A DNA stretch of 64,000 bases from Streptomyces sp. D2-8 (GCF_023184515.1 NZ_JAAHBP010000029.1:1-64000); one strand, 5' to 3'. Positions 54,069 to 63,356 are shown, numbered from the stretch's first letter. Program-made: numbers and translations. Notes: generated from the sequence alone by a model not told the origin.

Positions 54069-55283
54069 TCAGTCCGCTTGGCCGGGCAGCCACAGGTCAG
54101 GGCCGAAGACCTCGTAGCGGATGTGTCGGGCGGGGACTCCGGCGGCCAGCAGTTGGGCGCGGACGTCGCGCATGAAGGGGAGCGGGCCGCACAGAAACAC
54201 CGTGGCGTTCTCGGGCAGTTCGACGCCGTGGAGGTTCATCAGGCCCTCGCGGGCGGTGGGTTCCTGCGGGCCGGGGTGCTCGTACCAGAAGACTGCGCGG
54301 GCGTCCGGCAGTTGCTCGACCAGGTCGGTGGTCTCCGTGCGCAGGGCGTGGTCGGCGGGGGAGCGGTCGGCGTGCAGAACCAGTACCGGCCGGGTCGAGG
54401 CGAGGGCGGTGAGGTGGGCCAGGATGCCGGTCATGGGGGTGTTGCCGATTCCGGCCGAGACCAGTACGACCGGGGTGGTGGCGTCGGCCGGGTCGTCGAG
54501 CGCGACGTCGCCGAACGGGGCGGAGAGCGTCAGTTCGTCTCCGGCGCGGACGTGGCGGTGCAGCAGGGTGGAGACCTCGCCGTCCGGGGCGTCGGCCGTG
54601 GCGGCGATCCGCTTGACGGTGATGCGGCGCAGTTCTCCGCCCGGGTCGGAGGAGAGGCTGTACTGGCGCAGCTGGTGTACTCCGTCGGGCATGCGCAGGC
54701 GGACGCTGACGTACTGGCCCGCCCGGGCCCGGGGCGCGGGTGCGCCGTCGGTGGGCCTGAGGAGGAAGGACACCACGTCGTCGGTCTCGGTGCGGCGCTC
54801 GACGACCGTCCATTGCCGCCAGATCCGGCCGGGCTCGACGCCCGCGTCCTGGTAGAGACGGGCCTCCCGGCCGATGAGGGCGCCGGCCATCAGCCAGTAC
54901 ACCTCGTCCCAGGCGGCCGCCACCTGAGGGGTGACCGCGTCGCCGAGGACCTCGGCTATCGCGCCGAACAGGTACTTGTGCACGATCGTGTACTGGTCGT
55001 CGGTGACTCCGACCGCGGCGTGCTTGTGTGCGATCCGGTCCAGCAGGACATCCGGGCGCGTGTCCGGGTGGTCGAGCAGAGTGGTCGCGAACGCGGCGAT
55101 CGAGCCGGCCAGTGCGCGGCGCTGGGCTCCGCTGGCCTGGTTGCCGCGGTTGAACATCCCGTCGAGTAGTTCCGGCCGGTCGCGGAACATCGCGCCGTAG
55201 AAGCGGGTCGTGATCTCGTCCAGCGCTGCGGCCACGGCAGGCAGCGTGGAACGGACAATGGCGGCGGACTCTGCGGACAGCAT
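54069..55283 (-). CDS. hmp: Flavohemoglobin (nitric oxide dioxygenase)
   Basis: Converts NO and O2 to nitrate using NAD(P)H; 404 residues as usual. Globin about 1-135 with TyrB10 in RFYGAMF (Tyr29) and proximal His88 in RIAHKHAAVGV; FAD domain about 140-245 with RQYSLSS; NAD(P)H domain about 255-400 with VSAGIGNTPM and FLCGPLPFM. Cytoplasmic. ATG at 55283 with GGGAGG upstream. First of an apparent operon with the HPF-like gene. GGGGCC palindromes lie 160 and 257 bases upstream, shared with the divergent universal stress gene. Confidence 0.93.
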   Translation of the reverse strand: MLSAESAAIVRSTLPAVAAALDEITTRFYGAMFRDRPELLDGMFNRGNQASGAQRRALAGSIAAFATTLLDHPDTRPDVLLDRIAHKHAAVGVTDDQYTIVHKYLFGAIAEVLGDAVTPQVAAAWDEVYWLMAGALIGREARLYQDAGVEPGRIWRQWTVVERRTETDDVVSFLLRPTDGAPAPRARAGQYVSVRLRMPDGVHQLRQYSLSSDPGGELRRITVKRIAATADAPDGEVSTLLHRHVRAGDELTLSAPFGDVALDDPADATTPVVLVSAGIGNTPMTGILAHLTALASTRPVLVLHADRSPADHALRTETTDLVEQLPDARAVFWYEHPGPQEPTAREGLMNLHGVELPENATVFLCGPLPFMRDVRAQLLAAGVPARHIRYEVFGPDLWLPGQAD

Positions 55284-55442
55284 GAAGCCTCCCTGACAGG
55301 GCTGATGAGGGGTGCAAACGTGCAAGGACGGGGTGCAAGGACCCCTGAGGGGGAGAGAGCCGCACTCGGTGCCGGACGGCCATCTCCTGTGTATCAGTCA
55401 CCAGACCGCGTCCCGGGGCCGTTTCGCGTCCTGGGGCGAAGA

Positions 55443-55458
55443 GGGGCCCATCGGCCCC
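55443..55458. promoter_or_regulatory. DevR/OsdR-like box 1
   Basis: GGGGCCCATCGGCCCC, a 16-base palindrome with one central mismatch pair, between the divergent hmp and USP genes. It resembles the site 97 bases to the right. Confidence 0.55.
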
Positions 55459-55539
55459 ACAGACTCGGGCGCACCGGCCCCACGGGGTGCCGGAAGACCA
55501 GGGCCGAACGGCGCCGCAGCGTGGTACGGGGACGCCGAT

Positions 55540-55555
55540 GGGGCCGATCGGCCCC
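55540..55555. promoter_or_regulatory. DevR/OsdR-like box 2
   Basis: GGGGCCGATCGGCCCC, a perfect 16-base palindrome, 84 bases upstream of the USP start. DevR-family regulators bind GGGNC-N4-GNCCC palindromes; the regulator itself is not encoded in this window. Confidence 0.6.
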
Positions 55556-55639
55556 GGACGGGGGACCTGCGGTACCTGCACCCGTGTCCTCCCTCGCCAC
55601 CACTCTGACATCGCAACCCCGATACAGGAGGTGGACAGC

Positions 55640-56551
55640 ATGTCCCGCAACATCACCGTGGGCCTCGACGGCTCAGCAGAGAGTCGCGCGGCTGCCGAGT
55701 GGGCGGCCAGGGAGGCGAAGTTGCGCGGCCTGCCGCTGCGGCTGGTGCACGTCTGGGAGCCCGTTCCGGAGCCCATGGCGCAGGCGCAGGCTCCGCTGCT
55801 CGGCGCGGGGAAGCTGCGGCACTGGAGCGAACGGATTCCGCGCGAGGCGGCCGACGGCCTGCGCCGGCGCCACCCCGGCCTCCGGGTGGAGACCGAACCG
55901 ATTCCCGGCAGGCCGATGGACGCGTTGCCCGAGGCGGCGAAGGACACCGAGCTGCTGGTCCTCGGCTCGCGTGGGCTGAGCGGGATCGGAGGATTCCTCG
56001 TCGGGTCCGTGGGCGCGGCCGTGATCGCGCACACCGACACCCCCGTCGTCATGGTGCGGGCCGGGGAACAGGCCGCCGACGAGCACGAGATGGACCCCGC
56101 CGGCATTCCGTCCGCCGCCACCGCGTACCGGCCCGTCGTGCTCGGCCTGGACACCGCCCGCCCCGACGACACGGTGATCGCCTTCGCCTTCGAGGAGGCC
56201 GCCCTCCGCGGCACCGCACTGCGAGTCGTGCACGGCTGGAACCTCCCGCCCTACTTCGCCTACGGCCTGCCCGCCGACGCCGAACTCAACGCCGCACTCG
56301 GCCGGCAGGAAGCCGCCGCCCTCGCCGCGGTGCTGCGGCCCTGGCGGCAGAAGTACCCGGACGTCGAGGTCGTCGAGGAGTCCCCGTCGGGCAGCCCGGC
56401 CAACCACGTCCTCGACGCCTCCCGCGAGGCGTCCCTGGTCGTCGTCGGACGCCGGGTCCGCCGAAGCCCGTTCGGCGTCCACATCGGCCCCGTCACACAC
56501 GCGGTGCTGCACCACGCCACCGCCCCCGTCGCCGTCGTCGCGCACGACTGA
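55640..56551 (+). CDS. Universal stress protein, tandem USP domains (1)
   Basis: 303-residue cytoplasmic protein with two UspA folds. Domain 1 (about 1-142) starts ITVGLDGSAES and has the ATP-binding GSRG-x9-GS pattern (GSRGLSGIGGFLVGS). Domain 2 (about 155-303) starts VVLGLDTARPDD, but its loop is GRRVRRSPFGVHIGPV, so the second nucleotide site looks degenerate. Tandem USPs are hallmark members of DevR/OsdR-type hypoxia regulons. ATG with GGAGG eight bases upstream. Followed after 27 bases by a second USP gene. Confidence 0.9.
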   Translation: MSRNITVGLDGSAESRAAAEWAAREAKLRGLPLRLVHVWEPVPEPMAQAQAPLLGAGKLRHWSERIPREAADGLRRRHPGLRVETEPIPGRPMDALPEAAKDTELLVLGSRGLSGIGGFLVGSVGAAVIAHTDTPVVMVRAGEQAADEHEMDPAGIPSAATAYRPVVLGLDTARPDDTVIAFAFEEAALRGTALRVVHGWNLPPYFAYGLPADAELNAALGRQEAAALAAVLRPWRQKYPDVEVVEESPSGSPANHVLDASREASLVVVGRRVRRSPFGVHIGPVTHAVLHHATAPVAVVAHD

Positions 56552-56578
56552 CCGGGCCGCAGGAAGGGAGTGGAGACC

Positions 56579-57499
56579 ATGAACACGGCAGACGAGAACG
56601 CGGCGGTCGAGCGAGCCCTCGGCGGGCCCCTGGTCGTTGGTGTCGACGGTTCCGAGCCGAGCCTGCGGGCCGCTGACTGGGCGGCTGACGAGGCCGCCCT
56701 GCGCGGTGTGCCACTACGCGTGGTGTACGCCTGCCTCTGGGACCGGTACGAGGGTGCCGCGCTCGCCCGGGACATCGGCGAAGCGACCGAACTTCCCCTG
56801 CCTCAGGACGTGGTGGGTGCCGCCGCCGAGCGGGCACGCGCCCGGCACCCCGGCCTGCGGGTCACCGTCGACGTGGTGTTCGAGGAGCCGGAGAACGCCC
56901 TGGTCCGCGCGGCCCGGAACGCCTCCGCGCTGGTCGTGGGCACCCGCGGCCGCAGCGGTCTTGCCGAGAGGCTGCTCGGCTCCGTCAGCCTGACCGTCGC
57001 CGCACACGCCGACTGCCCGGTGATCGTGTTGCGCGGCAGCCACGACAACCAGGCGACGCCGCCGGTGCGCGGACGGGTCGTCGTGGGCGTCGGCGAGGAC
57101 ACGAAGGAGCCGGAGGCGGTTCGCTTCGCCGTCGAGGAGGCGCAGCGGCGCGGGGTGCCTCTGGAGGCCGTACGAGCATGGCGCTGCCCCGCGCACGAGC
57201 CCGGCGGATATCCCCTGATGGTCGGCGAACCCACCCGCCAGCACGAGGAGCAGGCCGTCGAGGAACTCGAAGCGGCGCTGCGGGACCTCCCGGCGGATGT
57301 CGACGTGCGCCGGCGCACCGTCGAGGGCCACGCCCGCCGGGCGCTGCTGGACGCCTCGCACAGCGCCGACCTCCTGGTCGTCGGCGCCAGCCGGCGCGAG
57401 GGGCACTTCGGGCTCCAGCTCGGCCGTACCGCCCACGCGGTGCTCCACCACTCCGCCTGCCCGGTCGCGATCGTGCCGCACCGGAGGCACGACGCCTGA
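56579..57499 (+). CDS. Universal stress protein, tandem USP domains (2)
   Basis: 306 residues. Domain 1 begins LVVGVDGSEPS and has an intact GTRG-x9-GS nucleotide loop (GTRGRSGLAERLLGS). Domain 2 begins RVVVGVGEDTKEPE, and its loop GASRREGHFGLQLGRT departs from the consensus. The ATG at 56579 follows GGGAG by about eight bases. Second gene in the USP operon; 83 bases lie between it and the broken acetyltransferase. Confidence 0.88.
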   Translation: MNTADENAAVERALGGPLVVGVDGSEPSLRAADWAADEAALRGVPLRVVYACLWDRYEGAALARDIGEATELPLPQDVVGAAAERARARHPGLRVTVDVVFEEPENALVRAARNASALVVGTRGRSGLAERLLGSVSLTVAAHADCPVIVLRGSHDNQATPPVRGRVVVGVGEDTKEPEAVRFAVEEAQRRGVPLEAVRAWRCPAHEPGGYPLMVGEPTRQHEEQAVEELEAALRDLPADVDVRRRTVEGHARRALLDASHSADLLVVGASRREGHFGLQLGRTAHAVLHHSACPVAIVPHRRHDA

Positions 57500-57582
57500 C
57501 CGGCGTCTCAGAGAACTCAGAGGCTCGCCGCGTGAGAACCGCCGGATGCTCGAAACGACCAGAGGCATTGAGGAGTCCTGCG

Positions 57583-58235
57583 ATGACGCACGACGTGACC
57601 GACCCCCCCCGTACACGCACTGCTCGCCGACGGCAGCATCGTGTGTATCCGTCGTGGTGGCGAACGACCACGACCAGGTGGAGGGGCTGTACGAGGAGAT
57701 GTCCTCGGAGAACCTCCGCCTGCGGTTCTTCGCCGCGAGCCGGCGGTCGGCCCGTCTTGCGGCCGACCGGGCCTGTGCCCTGGTGCGCCCGGGATACCGG
57801 GCGTTGCCGACCGAGACGCAGCGCAGGGTGATCGGCTCGCCGAGTACGACGCCGGCGACGAGAAGGACGAGGCAGAGGTCTCTGTCGCCGTTGCCGACGG
57901 ACTGCACCACCGTGGGGTGGGAACCCTGCTCGTCGAGCACCTCGCCTCCGCGACCCGCGTGGACGGCATCACGACCTTCACGGCCGACGCGCTCAGTGAG
58001 AACCACGAGGTGCTGAACCTCTTCACCGACCTCGGTCTGCGCATGGCTCGCCGCTTCGAGGGCCCGGAGGTGCGCTGCACCATCGCCCTCGACCGGAGCG
58101 ACCCCTACCTCACAGCGGTGCTGCAGCTCCCGGCGCCCACTCCTGAGTTGATCGACGACCTGCTCGCCGTACTCCCGTACGGCGCCGCGGTGGGCAACCC
58201 GATCGACGCCACCGCGACGACTGGCTGCGCCGCCT
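57583..58235 (+). pseudogene. GNAT / NDP-forming acyl-CoA synthetase fusion, frameshifted and truncated
   Basis: The ATG at 57583 has AGGAG eight bases upstream. Its protein can be followed only by changing frame three times: after MTHDVTDPP in a run of eight C (57603-57610), near 57645 (IR to VVANDHDQVEGLYEE), and at about 57836 (RVIG to AEYDAGDEKDEAEVSV). The acetyltransferase core is recognisable: RFFAASRR, GVGTLLVEHLA, NHEVLNLFTDLGLRM. It then enters the synthetase linker and the VGNPIDATAT motif and stops matching at about 58215, losing about 500 residues or more of the synthetase part. Intact homologues are Pat-like protein acetyltransferases; this one is dead unless the indels are sequencing errors and the shorter form is real. 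Confidence 0.72.
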
Positions 58236-58255
58236 GTGAGAGGAGGCGTACCGCC

Positions 58256-58534
58256 ATGACCGGCACCGTGTTGGTCACCTGCGGAAGCACGAACGGATCG
58301 ACCGCGCAGATCGCCGAAACCATCGCCGAGGTCCTGCGCCAGAACGGTCGGACGGTCGAGGCGCTTCAGGCCCGGTCCGTCACGAGCGTGGCGTCGTACG
58401 ACGCGGTGGTCGCCGGCGGCGGACTGTACGCCGGACGCTGGCAGAAGCCCGCCCGCCGGTTCCTCCTCCGGCACCGCCGCGCTCTGGCCCGACGCCCGTT
58501 GTGGCTGTTCAGCAGCGGCCCGCTCGACGCCTGA
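58256..58534 (+). pseudogene. Flavodoxin-domain protein, truncated
   Basis: 92 residues of a flavodoxin/HemG-like protein: TVLVTCGSTNGSTAQIAETI (FMN phosphate loop), VASYDAVVAGGGLYAGRW, RRPLWLFSSGPLDA, then a stop. Family members have about 170 residues, so the second half with the remaining flavin contacts is missing. It has its own ATG and GGAGG nine bases before. Typical hypoxia-regulon neighbour of USPs and phosphoketolase. Confidence 0.7.
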
Positions 58535-58573
58535 CGTGAGAACCTCCTGACGCCCACCGCCGCGTCCGTGGAT

Positions 58574-58587
58574 GGCCCGGTCGGCCC
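58574..58587 (+). promoter_or_regulatory. Weak DevR/OsdR-like half-palindrome upstream of phosphoketolase
   Basis: GGCCCGGTCGGCCC, 89 bases upstream of the phosphoketolase start. It keeps the GGCC...GGCCC spacing of the better sites but is imperfect. Confidence 0.3.
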
Positions 58588-58675
58588 TGTCGGGTGCCCG
58601 GCGGGGTGAGGGAAGGTGAGGACAGTCCGGACCCTCTTGCACCTCCGACTACCCCGACCCGGAAGGGAACCCCTG

Positions 58676-61057
58676 ATGTCCGTCGACACACGGCCGGCGT
58701 CCGCCCCGCTCACCGAGGACGAGCTGAGGACGCTGGATGCCCACTGGCGCGCCGCGAACTACCTGTCCGTCGGTCAGATCTACCTCATGGCGAACCCCCT
58801 GCTGACCGAGCCGCTGCGTCCCGAGCACGTCAAGCCGCGGCTGCTCGGCCACTGGGGCACCTCGCCCGGGCTGAACCTGGTCCACACTCACCTCAACCGC
58901 CTGATCAAGGCACGCGGCCAGGACGCACTGTGCATCTGGGGGCCGGGACACGGCGGCCCCGCGGTCCTCGCCAACTCCTGGCTGGAGGGCACCTACAGCG
59001 AGACCTACCCCGACATCCCCCGGGACGCGATCGGCATGGAGAGGCTGTTCCGGCAGTTCTCCTTCCCCGGCGGCGTGCCCAGCCACGTCGCCCCCGAGAC
59101 ACCCGGCTCGATCCACGAGGGAGGCGAGCTCGGCTACGCCCTCTCCCACGCCTACGGCGCCGCCCTCGACAACCCGGACCTGCTCGTCGCCTGCGTGATC
59201 GGCGACGGCGAGGCGGAGACCGGCCCGCTCGCCGCCTCCTGGCACTCCAACAAGTTCCTCGACCCCGTCCACGACGGCGCCGTCCTGCCGATCCTCCACC
59301 TCAACGGCTACAAGATCGCCAACCCGACCGTGCTGTCCCGCCTGCCCGAATCCGAACTCGACGCCCTGCTACGGGGATACGGCCACATCCCGATCCACGT
59401 CAGCGGCGACGACCCGATGACGGTGCACCGGGCGATGGCCGCCGCGATGGACGACGCGCTGGACCGCATCGCGCTCCTCCAGCGCAGCGCGCGCGAAGAC
59501 GGCGTGTCCGAGCGGTCGCACTGGCCGGTGATCGTGCTACGCACACCGAAGGGCTGGACCGGCCCGGCCGAGGTCGACGGACTGCCGGTGGAGGGCACCT
59601 GGCGCTCCCACCAGGTGCCGCTGGCCGCCGTACGGGACAACCCGCAGCATCTGCGGCAGCTGGAGACATGGCTGCGCTCCTACAAGCCGGAAGAACTCTT
59701 CGACGCGCAGGGCAGCCCCCGCGAGCATGTGCTGTCCTGCGTCCCGGACGGCTCCCGGCGCCTGGGCGCCACCCCGCACGCCAACGGCGGCCTGCTGCTG
59801 CGCGAACTGCCGCTGCCCTCACTGGAACGCTACGCCGTGCCCGTCGACAAGCCCGGCGTGACCCTGCACGAACCCACCCGCGTCCTCGGCGATCTGCTGG
59901 AGCACGTCATGCACGCCACCCGCGAGCGGCGTGACTTCCGGCTCGTGGGACCGGACGAGACCGCCTCCAACCGGCTCCAGGCCGTCTTCGACGCCAGCGG
60001 CAAGGCGTGGCAGGCACAGACCCTTCCCGGCGACGAGCACCTGGACCGGCACGGCCGGGTGATGGAGATCCTGTCCGAACACACCTGCCAGGGCTGGCTG
60101 GAGGGATATCTGCTCACCGGCCGGCACGGGCTGTTCTCCTGCTACGAGGCGTTCGTCCACATCGTCGACTCCATGGTCAACCAGCACATCAAGTGGCTGC
60201 GCGTCACCCGCCGCCTGCCCTGGCGCGCTCCCATCGCCTCCCTCAACTACCTGCTCACCTCGCACGTGTGGCGCCAGGACCACAACGGCTTCTCCCATCA
60301 GGACCCGGGCTTCGTCGACCACATCCTCAACAAGAGCCCGGAAGCGGTACGGGTCTACCTGCCGCCGGACGCCAACACACTGCTGTCGGTGGCAGATCAC
60401 GCGCTGCGCAGCAAGGACTACGTGAACGTGATCGTGGCCGGCAAGCAGCCCTGCTTCGACTGGCTGTCGATGGAACAGGCGAAGGCGCACTGCGCCCGTG
60501 GCGCGGGGATCTGGGAGTGGGCGGGGACGGAGAACGGCCGAGAGCCGGACGTCGTACTGGCCTGCGCGGGCGACGTGCCCACCCAGGAGATTTTGGCCGC
60601 CGCCCAGCTGCTGCGCAGGCACCTGCCCGACCTCGCCGTCCGCGTCGTGAACGTCGTCGACATCGCCCGGCTGCTGCCCAGCGAGGAACACCCGCACGGC
60701 ATGAGCGACTTCGAGTACGACGGCCTGTTCACCACCGACAAGCCGGTGATCTTCGCCTACCACGGCTACCCGTGGCTCATTCACCGCCTCGCCTACCGCC
60801 GCACCGGCCACAAGAACCTCCATGTGCGCGGCTACAAGGAGATCGGGACGACAACCACCCCGTTCGACATGGTCGTCGGCAACGACCTCGACCGCTACCG
60901 GCTGGTCATGGACGTCATCGACCGCGTCCCCGGCCTCGCGGTGCGCGCAGCGACCGTACGCCAGCGGATGGAGGACGCCCGGCTGCGCCACCGCGAGTGG
61001 ATCCGCGTCCACGGCGTCGACCTGCCGGAGGTCGCCGACTGGTCCTGGGACGGCTGA
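58676..61057 (+). CDS. xfp: Xylulose-5-phosphate/fructose-6-phosphate phosphoketolase
   Basis: TPP enzyme splitting xylulose-5-P (and possibly fructose-6-P) into acetyl phosphate plus glyceraldehyde-3-P or erythrose-4-P; 793 residues, full length. Seen: YLSVGQIYLMANPLL, GHWGTSPGLNLVHTHLNRLI, WGPGHGGPAV, the TPP motif GDGEAETGP, SHVWRQDHNGFSHQDPG, and HRLAYRRTGHKNLHVRGYKE near the end. Start ATG 58676 with GGAAGGGA upstream. Its place among USPs and redox proteins suggests acetyl-phosphate and ATP supply under low oxygen. A link to pentose from xylan is possible as well. Confidence 0.93.
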   Translation: MSVDTRPASAPLTEDELRTLDAHWRAANYLSVGQIYLMANPLLTEPLRPEHVKPRLLGHWGTSPGLNLVHTHLNRLIKARGQDALCIWGPGHGGPAVLANSWLEGTYSETYPDIPRDAIGMERLFRQFSFPGGVPSHVAPETPGSIHEGGELGYALSHAYGAALDNPDLLVACVIGDGEAETGPLAASWHSNKFLDPVHDGAVLPILHLNGYKIANPTVLSRLPESELDALLRGYGHIPIHVSGDDPMTVHRAMAAAMDDALDRIALLQRSAREDGVSERSHWPVIVLRTPKGWTGPAEVDGLPVEGTWRSHQVPLAAVRDNPQHLRQLETWLRSYKPEELFDAQGSPREHVLSCVPDGSRRLGATPHANGGLLLRELPLPSLERYAVPVDKPGVTLHEPTRVLGDLLEHVMHATRERRDFRLVGPDETASNRLQAVFDASGKAWQAQTLPGDEHLDRHGRVMEILSEHTCQGWLEGYLLTGRHGLFSCYEAFVHIVDSMVNQHIKWLRVTRRLPWRAPIASLNYLLTSHVWRQDHNGFSHQDPGFVDHILNKSPEAVRVYLPPDANTLLSVADHALRSKDYVNVIVAGKQPCFDWLSMEQAKAHCARGAGIWEWAGTENGREPDVVLACAGDVPTQEILAAAQLLRRHLPDLAVRVVNVVDIARLLPSEEHPHGMSDFEYDGLFTTDKPVIFAYHGYPWLIHRLAYRRTGHKNLHVRGYKEIGTTTTPFDMVVGNDLDRYRLVMDVIDRVPGLAVRAATVRQRMEDARLRHREWIRVHGVDLPEVADWSWDG

Positions 61058-61203
61058 ATCCGATGCCAACAGGCCCCGGCCGGCGGGACGTTCGGCTCGC
61101 TGCCCGGGCCTTGCAGCCCCTCCGGCGGGCGTGAGCGACGCGGGACATTGAAGGCGCAACGAGAAGTCGGCCCCCATCCTGCGTGTCACACCCCTCGAAA
61201 GGG

Positions 61204-61833
61204 ATGAGCATCGTGGCAGTGCACGATCACCCCCACCGGCATCTGCGATTCCGCTTCCCGTCCCTGCGCCGGAGGGGGACGGCGCCCGCGTCCGGTGAGG
61301 TGACGACCGCGGCGGCGGCCACCCAGGCGTACGCATTCGCCGGTCTGCGCCTGCTGACCGGGTTCGTCTTCCTGCGGGCGTTCCTGGACAAGACCTTCGG
61401 CTTCGGCTACGCCACGCAGTCCGGCAACGGCTGGATCGACGGCGGCTCGCCCACCAAGGGCTTCCTCGGCGGTGTGGCCGTCGGGCCGATGGAATCCACC
61501 TTCCACGACTGGGCCGGGGCCACTTGGGCCGACTGGCTGTTCACGCTCGGCCTGCTCGGCATCGGTATCGCCCTGATCGCCGGCATCGGCCTGTGGCTCG
61601 CGGCGGTCGCCGGAACGCTGATGATGGCGCTGATGTGGATCGCGGAGTGGCCGCCGGCCCAGCACCTGTCCGACGGCTCGGCGAGCATGTCGACCAACCC
61701 GTTCGCCGACTACCACCTCATCTACGCCGTCGTCCTCATCGCCCTCGCGGCCGCGGGCGCCGGCGCCACCTGGGGCCTGGGCAAGGCATGGGCACGGCTG
61801 CCCTTCGTCAGCCGCAACCGCCGGCTCCTGTGA
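61204..61833 (+). CDS. DoxX/DoxD-like membrane protein
   Basis: 209-residue membrane protein with about four hydrophobic segments (AFAGLRLLTGFVFLRAFLD, LFTLGLLGIGIALIAGIGLWL, VAGTLMMALMWIAEW and LIYAVVLIALAAAGAGATW). The FxxAFxDKxFGFGY stretch and N-terminal His-rich leader suit DoxX/DoxD-type proteins, some of which are thiosulfate:quinone oxidoreductase subunits. ATG at 61204 has AAAGGG directly adjacent, too close to work, so the in-frame GTG at 61213 (spacing nine) may be the real start. Stands alone after phosphoketolase. Confidence 0.78.
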   Translation: MSIVAVHDHPHRHLRFRFPSLRRRGTAPASGEVTTAAAATQAYAFAGLRLLTGFVFLRAFLDKTFGFGYATQSGNGWIDGGSPTKGFLGGVAVGPMESTFHDWAGATWADWLFTLGLLGIGIALIAGIGLWLAAVAGTLMMALMWIAEWPPAQHLSDGSASMSTNPFADYHLIYAVVLIALAAAGAGATWGLGKAWARLPFVSRNRRLL

Positions 61834-62464
61834 GGGCCGCGGCTCCGCCACAGCCATTCCTGCCACGAGCTGCCGGGTGAACCGGGGCCCGGCGTCAGGG
61901 CCCCATTTGAACGGCGTCTCCTGGCACGCCTGGATGACCGGGGGCCATCACCTCGCCGACTTTGGATGTCTTCACGGCGGTTCCCTTCTCCGCTGGTGCC
62001 CGTGGAGGGGCACCGGTCTGCGCGGGTGGCTGCGGAGGGCGACCGCCTTCCCGCGTACGGCCGCTGCGGGCCGACCCGTGTCCCCGCCGGGCGAGGTGCC
62101 GGTGGCGGGCATCGGGGGCCGGAACTCTCGGGTGAGGGCGGCCGGTCCGGCCGCTGCTGTCCGGTTGGACTGTCCGGGATGGCAGACCCCTCTACAGCCT
62201 CCCGAGCACCGGCTTTGACAGGGCAGGGCCGACCGGCCCTGAACTCCGGGGCGAACTTCCCTCCTGCCGCCTGGACCCGGTCGGTGACGACGCCGCCACA
62301 ACGTGGGCGCAACGATCGGCCGCCGGGCGCCGGTAGGGGTACGTCGCCGCCGCGACGGAGTGCCGGTCGGCCCTGGCCGTGGCGCCATCAGGCCCATGCA
62401 CACGGGGCGCGGCCGGGGGAGTGTGACGGGTGAGAGCAACGGCGTACTGGATGTGGGAGGCACG
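61834..62464. other. 631-base gene-free region with GC-rich palindromes
   Basis: No reading frame here shows a recognisable family. The interval holds palindromes at 62138-62154 (GCGGCCGG-T-CCGGCCGC) and 62224-62241, and several GGCC-rich half sites. It is unusually long for this region and may be a long 5' regulatory leader for the USP gene at 62465, or decayed coding DNA. Confidence 0.5.
62224..62241. promoter_or_regulatory. DevR/OsdR-like palindrome upstream of USP (3)
   Basis: CAGGGCCGACCGGCCCTG: 8-base arms CAGGGCCG/CGGCCCTG around two bases. It shares GGGCC-GAC/GAT-CGGCCC with the sites before hmp and USP (1). Located 224 bases before the USP start. Confidence 0.5.
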
Positions 62465-63352
62465 ATGAGCGGTGTGGTGGTAGTCGGCGTGGACGGGTCG
62501 GCGTCGAGTCTCGCCGCGGTCGAGGTCGCGGCACGGGAGGCGCGGTTGCGCGGGGCGGGGCTGCGGGTGGTGCACGCGTTCATCTGGCCCGCGCTGCACG
62601 TGCCCCTTGGCCCGTCGCCGTCGGGCCCGCCCGTGGGCGGGCTCCGGAACCTGGCCGACCGTCTGGTGGCCGAGGCGGTCGCGCGGGCGCGCGCCGCGGA
62701 ATCGGAGGTCGAGGTCAGTCATGCCGTGGTGACCGGAGAGCCGCTGACGGTCCTTCAGGCGCAGTCGCGTGCGGCTGAGCTGGTGGTGGTCGGATCCCGT
62801 GGCATGGGTGGGTTCGTGGGGCTGCTGGTCGGGTCGACGGCCGTCCATCTGGCGGCACACGGCCGGTGTCCGGTGCTGGTCGTGCGGGAGCAGCCGAGTC
62901 CGGAGGGCCCGATCGTGCTGGGCGTCGACGGTTCGGCTGCGGGCGGGCCGGCGGTGGACTACGCCTTCGCCGAGGCCGAGCTGCGGAAGGCGCCGCTGGT
63001 GGCGTTGCACGCCTGGACGACCTGGAACGCGCCGATGCCCGCGCCGCAGGACTCGTCGATGCCGTACGCGAACCCGCCGGGCGCCCTGGCAGGGGAGGAG
63101 GAGCGCCTGCTGTCCGAGGCGCTCGCCGGACGCCAGGAACGGCATCCGGGTGTGGTGGTGGAGCACCGAGTGGTGCACGGCGGGACACGGGAGGCGCTGA
63201 TCGAGGCGAGCCGGTCGGCCCAGCTGGTGGTGACCGGAGCCCGGGGCCGGGGTGGTTTCGCCGGGCTGCTGCTCGGCTCGGTCAGTCAGGCCCTGCTGCA
63301 TCACGCCTACTGCCCGGTCGCGGTGGTGCGGGGAACGGACCCGCGGCACTGA
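62465..63352 (+). CDS. Universal stress protein, tandem USP domains (3)
   Basis: 295-residue protein with two complete UspA domains. Domain 1 starts VVVVGVDGSASS with loop GSRGMGGFVGLLVGS; domain 2 starts PIVLGVDGSAAG with loop GARGRGGFAGLLLGS. Both loops fit the nucleotide-binding G-x2-G-x9-G-S/T rule, unlike the other two USPs here. ATG at 62465 with GGGAGG five bases upstream. Converges on the broken antiporter-regulator gene. Confidence 0.9.
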   Translation: MSGVVVVGVDGSASSLAAVEVAAREARLRGAGLRVVHAFIWPALHVPLGPSPSGPPVGGLRNLADRLVAEAVARARAAESEVEVSHAVVTGEPLTVLQAQSRAAELVVVGSRGMGGFVGLLVGSTAVHLAAHGRCPVLVVREQPSPEGPIVLGVDGSAAGGPAVDYAFAEAELRKAPLVALHAWTTWNAPMPAPQDSSMPYANPPGALAGEEERLLSEALAGRQERHPGVVVEHRVVHGGTREALIEASRSAQLVVTGARGRGGFAGLLLGSVSQALLHHAYCPVAVVRGTDPRH

Positions 63353-63356
63353 CATT

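Larger units (their letters stand above)
55284..55639. other. Divergent promoter region of hmp and USP
   Basis: 356 bases without a gene. Contains two GGGGCC...GGCCCC palindromes and the leaders of both divergent genes. Frames crossing it encode only low-complexity Arg/Pro/Gly strings. Confidence 0.7.
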
